Program-made: the position numbers and the translations under genes | Origin: DASPKW01 sp038244055 | GTDB taxonomy: Bacteria > Planctomycetota > Phycisphaerae > Tepidisphaerales > Tepidisphaeraceae | DNA length: 6,230 bases | Direction of reading: 5' to 3' | Assembly: GCA_038244055.1 (NCBI GenBank) | Contig: JBBRTW010000435.1 | Location: 1-6,230, forward strand | Notes under the pieces: model-generated | Database searches by the model: none | What the model saw: the letters and a program-made list of their open reading frames with translations, nothing else | Told to the model about the DNA's origin: nothing | In this document: positions 5,703-6,230 of the stretch, one piece after another | Layout of the letters: the number at the start of each line of letters is the position of its first letter | How positions within the stretch are numbered: the stretch's first letter is position 1

Positions 5703-6230
5703 CTAAGTAGGTTTCGGATTATACCAGGTTCCGTCCCGGGCTATGACCTGGTCGGCCTCAGTCGGTCCCCAACTGTCCGGCTCGTAAAAGTAGAGCGGCG
5801 TCACGTTGCCGAGAATCGGATCGATGATCCGCCACTGCTCCTCAACCGTACCTTGTGAGGCGAAGAGGGTGGCGTCTCCTCGTATGGCATCGCCAAGCAG
5901 GCGTTCATAGGGCGCCATTGATTCGCCTTCGTTCTGGGCGACGATGAGTTCCACATCCTCGCCAACTCTTCTCTCGCCGGGGATCTTGACCCGGATCCCC
6001 AGGCCGATCAGCACATCCGGACTGAGACGGAAGCGGAGGTGATTGGAGAAAGCCGGCACGATCTCACCGAAGGTCTCCCGGGGCGGCCGTTTGAACTGGA
6101 CGGTTACCGTCGTCGAATTGACAGGGAGGCACTTACCGGCCCGGATATAAAAAGGCACCCCTGCCCAGCGCCAGGTGTCGATATAGAGCTGGACCGCCAC
6201 ATAGGTTTCGACATGTGAGTCCGGAGCCAC
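5703..6230 (-). CDS. zwf: Glucose-6-phosphate 1-dehydrogenase, C-terminal part; 5' end outside the window
   Basis: Zwf oxidises glucose-6-phosphate to 6-phosphogluconolactone with NADP+ (sometimes NAD+), the entry step of the oxidative pentose-phosphate pathway. The last 175 residues are visible, about a third of the usual ~490-510; the frame is open to the window edge, and the first codon here, GTG, is internal rather than a start. Typical features are SHVETYVAVQLYIDTWRWAG followed by VPFYIRAGKCLP (the conserved PFY-(I/L)R-xGK-x-LP block), VQFKRPP, PYERLLGDAIRGDATLFA, EEQWRIIDPIL, and the C-terminal YEPDSWGP with a final WYNP. It ends in TAG at 5705-5703. The substrate and NADP+ residues of the N-terminal domain cannot be checked. 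Pgm, the enzyme making its substrate, lies next downstream. Confidence 0.96.
   Translation of the reverse strand: MAPDSHVETYVAVQLYIDTWRWAGVPFYIRAGKCLPVNSTTVTVQFKRPPRETFGEIVPAFSNHLRFRLSPDVLIGLGIRVKIPGERRVGEDVELIVAQNEGESMAPYERLLGDAIRGDATLFASQGTVEEQWRIIDPILGNVTPLYFYEPDSWGPTEADQVIARDGTWYNPKPT

Overview
The window is a stretch of bacterial central-carbon and redox metabolism. Every recognisable gene is on the minus strand, so transcription runs from high to low coordinates. The proteins are bacterial in type: an E. coli-like phosphoglucomutase, G6P dehydrogenase, phosphoketolase and NfnAB. The mix of glycogen, pentose-phosphate and ferredoxin/NADP enzymes would fit an anaerobic or facultative bacterium, possibly of the Desulfuromonadales/Geobacter kind. 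That taxonomic guess is inference; no rRNA or other marker is present.

Layout in the direction of transcription: (1) 6230-5703, the C-terminal third of glucose-6-phosphate dehydrogenase (zwf), whose 5' part lies outside the window. (2) 5702-5471, a 232-bp intergenic stretch holding a 117-bp MITE-like element with 16-bp terminal inverted repeats. (3) 5470-3815, a complete phosphoglucomutase (pgm) with a strong Shine-Dalgarno. (4) 3814-3346, a scar region with a 33-codon start of a glucan-phosphorylase-like gene, followed by the C-terminal tail of a glucoamylase-like gene in a different frame. (5) 3345-1097, two complete overlapping genes, nfnA and nfnB, for the NADH-dependent reduced ferredoxin:NADP oxidoreductase (also called SudBA). 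(6) 1065-826, the C-terminal tail of a YihY/BrkB-type membrane protein. (7) 808-1, the N-terminal 269 residues of phosphoketolase (xpk/xfp), which runs off the window.

How the genes fit together (inference): glucan phosphorolysis would yield glucose-1-phosphate, Pgm converts it to glucose-6-phosphate, and Zwf oxidises that with production of NADPH. Phosphoketolase cleaves xylulose-5-phosphate or fructose-6-phosphate to acetyl-phosphate. NfnAB balances NADPH against NADH and reduced ferredoxin. The phosphorylase and glucoamylase remnants suggest a larger glycogen/glucan cluster that has lost genes.

I see no clearly new biological system. The most informative signals are the gene remnants on both sides of nfnAB, which mark rearrangement breakpoints, and the MITE-like element ahead of pgm. 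I see no tRNA, rRNA, CRISPR array, transposase gene or convincing terminator.
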